Assembly: GCA_031432545.1 (NCBI GenBank)
Contig: JAVKGX010000002.1
Coordinates: 139,457 to 203,456, forward strand
Source of the DNA: Armatimonadota bacterium
GTDB lineage: Bacteria; Sysuimicrobiota; Sysuimicrobiia; Sysuimicrobiales; Sysuimicrobiaceae
DNA length: 64,000 bases
Direction: 5' to 3'
Part shown: positions 62,922 through 64,000 of the stretch, in pieces
How the letters are laid out: each line of letters begins with the position of its first letter
Numbering within the stretch: the stretch's first letter is position 1
Translations under genes and position numbers: made by a program
Notes under the pieces: generated by a model
Told to the model about the DNA's origin: nothing
Databases searched by the model: none
What the model saw: only the letters and a program-made list of their open reading frames with translations

Positions 62922-63051
62922 AGCGGCGAGCCGAACCGGTGGGCGGCGGGGATCGCTTGGAGCGGAACCGAGAGGGGATCGATGACGCCCGGCACACGCG
63001 GTGAGTCACCTTCCCCCCCATTGGGGACGGGGTCGGGTCGAGGAGGACGCC

Positions 63052-64000
63052 ATGGTCAAAGCCGAGATCTTCCGCGAGTACGACATCCGCGGCGTCTTCG
63101 GGCAGGACATCACTCCGCAAGGCGCAGCGGCGATCGCGCGCGCCTTCGCCGCGTATTTGCATTCCAGACTCCCTTCGCCCGCCGTGGGGCTCCCGGTCGT
63201 CGTGGGCTACGACAACCGCACCTCCTCACCGCAGCTACGGGACGCGGTCGTCGACGCGCTTGTCGATTCCGGCTGCGAGGTCACCGACCTGGGGATGGTG
63301 ACAACGCCGCTGTTCTACTTCGCGCGCGTGCACCTGGGGATCGACGGCGGGATCATGATCACCGCCAGCCACAATCCTCCCGAATACAATGGCTTCAAGC
63401 TCGCGCACGGATTCGGCACCCTGTACGGGGAGCAAATCCAGGAGATCCGGCGGCTCGTCGAATCCGAAGCGCACGTCACCGCCCGCGGATCCGTCCGCGC
63501 CACCGATGTCAAGCCCGCCTACCGGCGGATGCTGCAGGAGAAGGTCCGGCTGGGAGCACGGCGGCTGCGCGCGGTCGTGGACTGCGGAAACGGCACGGCA
63601 AGCGTGATCGCACCGGACGCGTTGCGCGACTTGGGCGTCGACGTGCTGCCCCTGTACTGTGAGAGCGATCCGACGTTTCCCCATCACCATCCGGATCCAG
63701 TCGATCCGGGAAACCTCCGTGACCTGATCCAGACGGTGCGGACCGAACGTGCCGATGTGGGAATCGCGTTCGACGGCGACGGGGACCGCATCGGCGTCGT
63801 CGACGACCAGGGCGCGATCGTGTGGGGAGACCAGCTGATGATCCTGTTCTGGCGCGAGATCCTCCCCAAGCACCCCGGCGCGGACGCCATCGTAGAGGTG
63901 AAGTGCTCGCAGGCCCTGGTGGATGAGATCCGGCGGCTGGGCGGCAAGCCGTTCTTCTACAAGACCGGCCACTCCCTGATCAAGGCGAAGATGCGCGAAA
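63052..64000 (+). CDS. Phosphomannomutase/phosphoglucomutase (3' end outside window)
   Basis: The first 316 residues of an alpha-D-phosphohexomutase, open to the window end. It opens 'IFREYDIRGVFGQDI', has the phosphoserine loop 'IMITASHNPPEYNGFKL' with Ser106, and the metal loop 'GIAFDGDGDRIGVVD'. 'KTGHSLIKAKM' at the end of the window is the start of the sugar-binding region of PMM/PGM-type enzymes. It interconverts hexose-6- and hexose-1-phosphates and so supplies both the glucan block and nucleotide-sugars for the envelope locus. ATG 63052 has GAGGAGGACG upstream. Confidence 0.94.
   Translation, partial: MVKAEIFREYDIRGVFGQDITPQGAAAIARAFAAYLHSRLPSPAVGLPVVVGYDNRTSSPQLRDAVVDALVDSGCEVTDLGMVTTPLFYFARVHLGIDGGIMITASHNPPEYNGFKLAHGFGTLYGEQIQEIRRLVESEAHVTARGSVRATDVKPAYRRMLQEKVRLGARRLRAVVDCGNGTASVIAPDALRDLGVDVLPLYCESDPTFPHHHPDPVDPGNLRDLIQTVRTERADVGIAFDGDGDRIGVVDDQGAIVWGDQLMILFWREILPKHPGADAIVEVKCSQALVDEIRRLGGKPFFYKTGHSLIKAKMRE

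Noticed and set aside
62922-63051. Riboswitch in the 130-base leader of the phosphohexomutase gene
   Set aside because: Only a short C4/G4 hairpin is visible and no known riboswitch core was recognised.

Overview
The window is one 64 kb stretch of very GC-rich bacterial chromosome, densely packed and without IS elements, prophage or CRISPR. The cell is a diderm: there is an LptD-like outer-membrane protein, a second OstA/LptA-like protein, two LpxB-superfamily glycosyltransferases, an MsbA-like ABC exporter and an O-antigen-ligase-like protein. Combined with the GlgE/TreS-maltokinase glucan genes, an AglFG-type sugar permease pair, a perfect CIRCE operator and several apparently leaderless TANNNT promoters, this suggests a deep-branching diderm of the Terrabacteria side (Deinococcota/Armatimonadota-like, possibly thermophilic). 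The lineage is inference; no rRNA or marker comparison was possible.

Layout. 1-960: 3' end of nfeD and its stomatin/slipin partner. 967-3809: t6A tRNA-modification genes tsaE, tsaB, tsaD with rimI. 3862-6000: groES-groEL with a sigma70 promoter, CIRCE operator and rho-independent terminator. 6010-13889: thiolase, then mostly cell-wall-flavoured genes (NagX-like acyltransferase, polysaccharide deacetylase, transglutaminase-TPR protein, NamZ-type muramidase), a tRNA-Ile(GAT) with its own promoter, a 75-residue membrane protein and a frameshifted MFS gene. 14004-26681: a tightly overlapping plus-strand operon aglF-aglG-treT-otsAB-glgE-treS/mak-malQ, holding three routes to trehalose plus the maltose-1-phosphate route to alpha-glucan. 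26726-27346: superoxide dismutase, convergent with that operon. 27499-33222: glgB-glgX-alpha-glucosidase. 33273-40575: Mrp ATPase, aldehyde dehydrogenase, LptA-like protein, DUF2090 protein, alcohol dehydrogenase, MoaD-MoaE fusion and PHP phosphoesterase. 40585-53904: acetate/short-carboxylate block: two acetyl-CoA-synthetase-type ligases, two sodium:solute symporters each with a small membrane partner, and between them a four-gene regulatory cassette (LytS-type kinase, cNMP/CBS/nucleotidyltransferase protein, DEDDh exonuclease, LytTR response regulator). 53992-62865: envelope glycolipid locus (GT2-LpxB-like fusion, O-antigen ligase, GT2, ABC exporter, LpxB-like, and divergent lptD-like). 63052-end: phosphomanno/phosphoglucomutase, cut by the window edge.

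How it works together. The glucan block can make, trim, branch and mobilise alpha-glucan and trehalose, a carbon reserve and osmolyte system; the mutase and the envelope locus draw on the same hexose-phosphate pool. The acetate block imports and activates small carboxylates and seems to be under a LytTR-type two-component system, whose likely operator is three 9-bp direct repeats in the only intergenic region above 300 bp (46882-47237). Gene coupling through GTGA/ATGA overlaps is frequent. At least four genes (tsaD, nagX-like, PHP, lpxB-like) have a -10 box ending exactly six bases before the start codon, which argues for leaderless mRNAs alongside ordinary Shine-Dalgarno genes.
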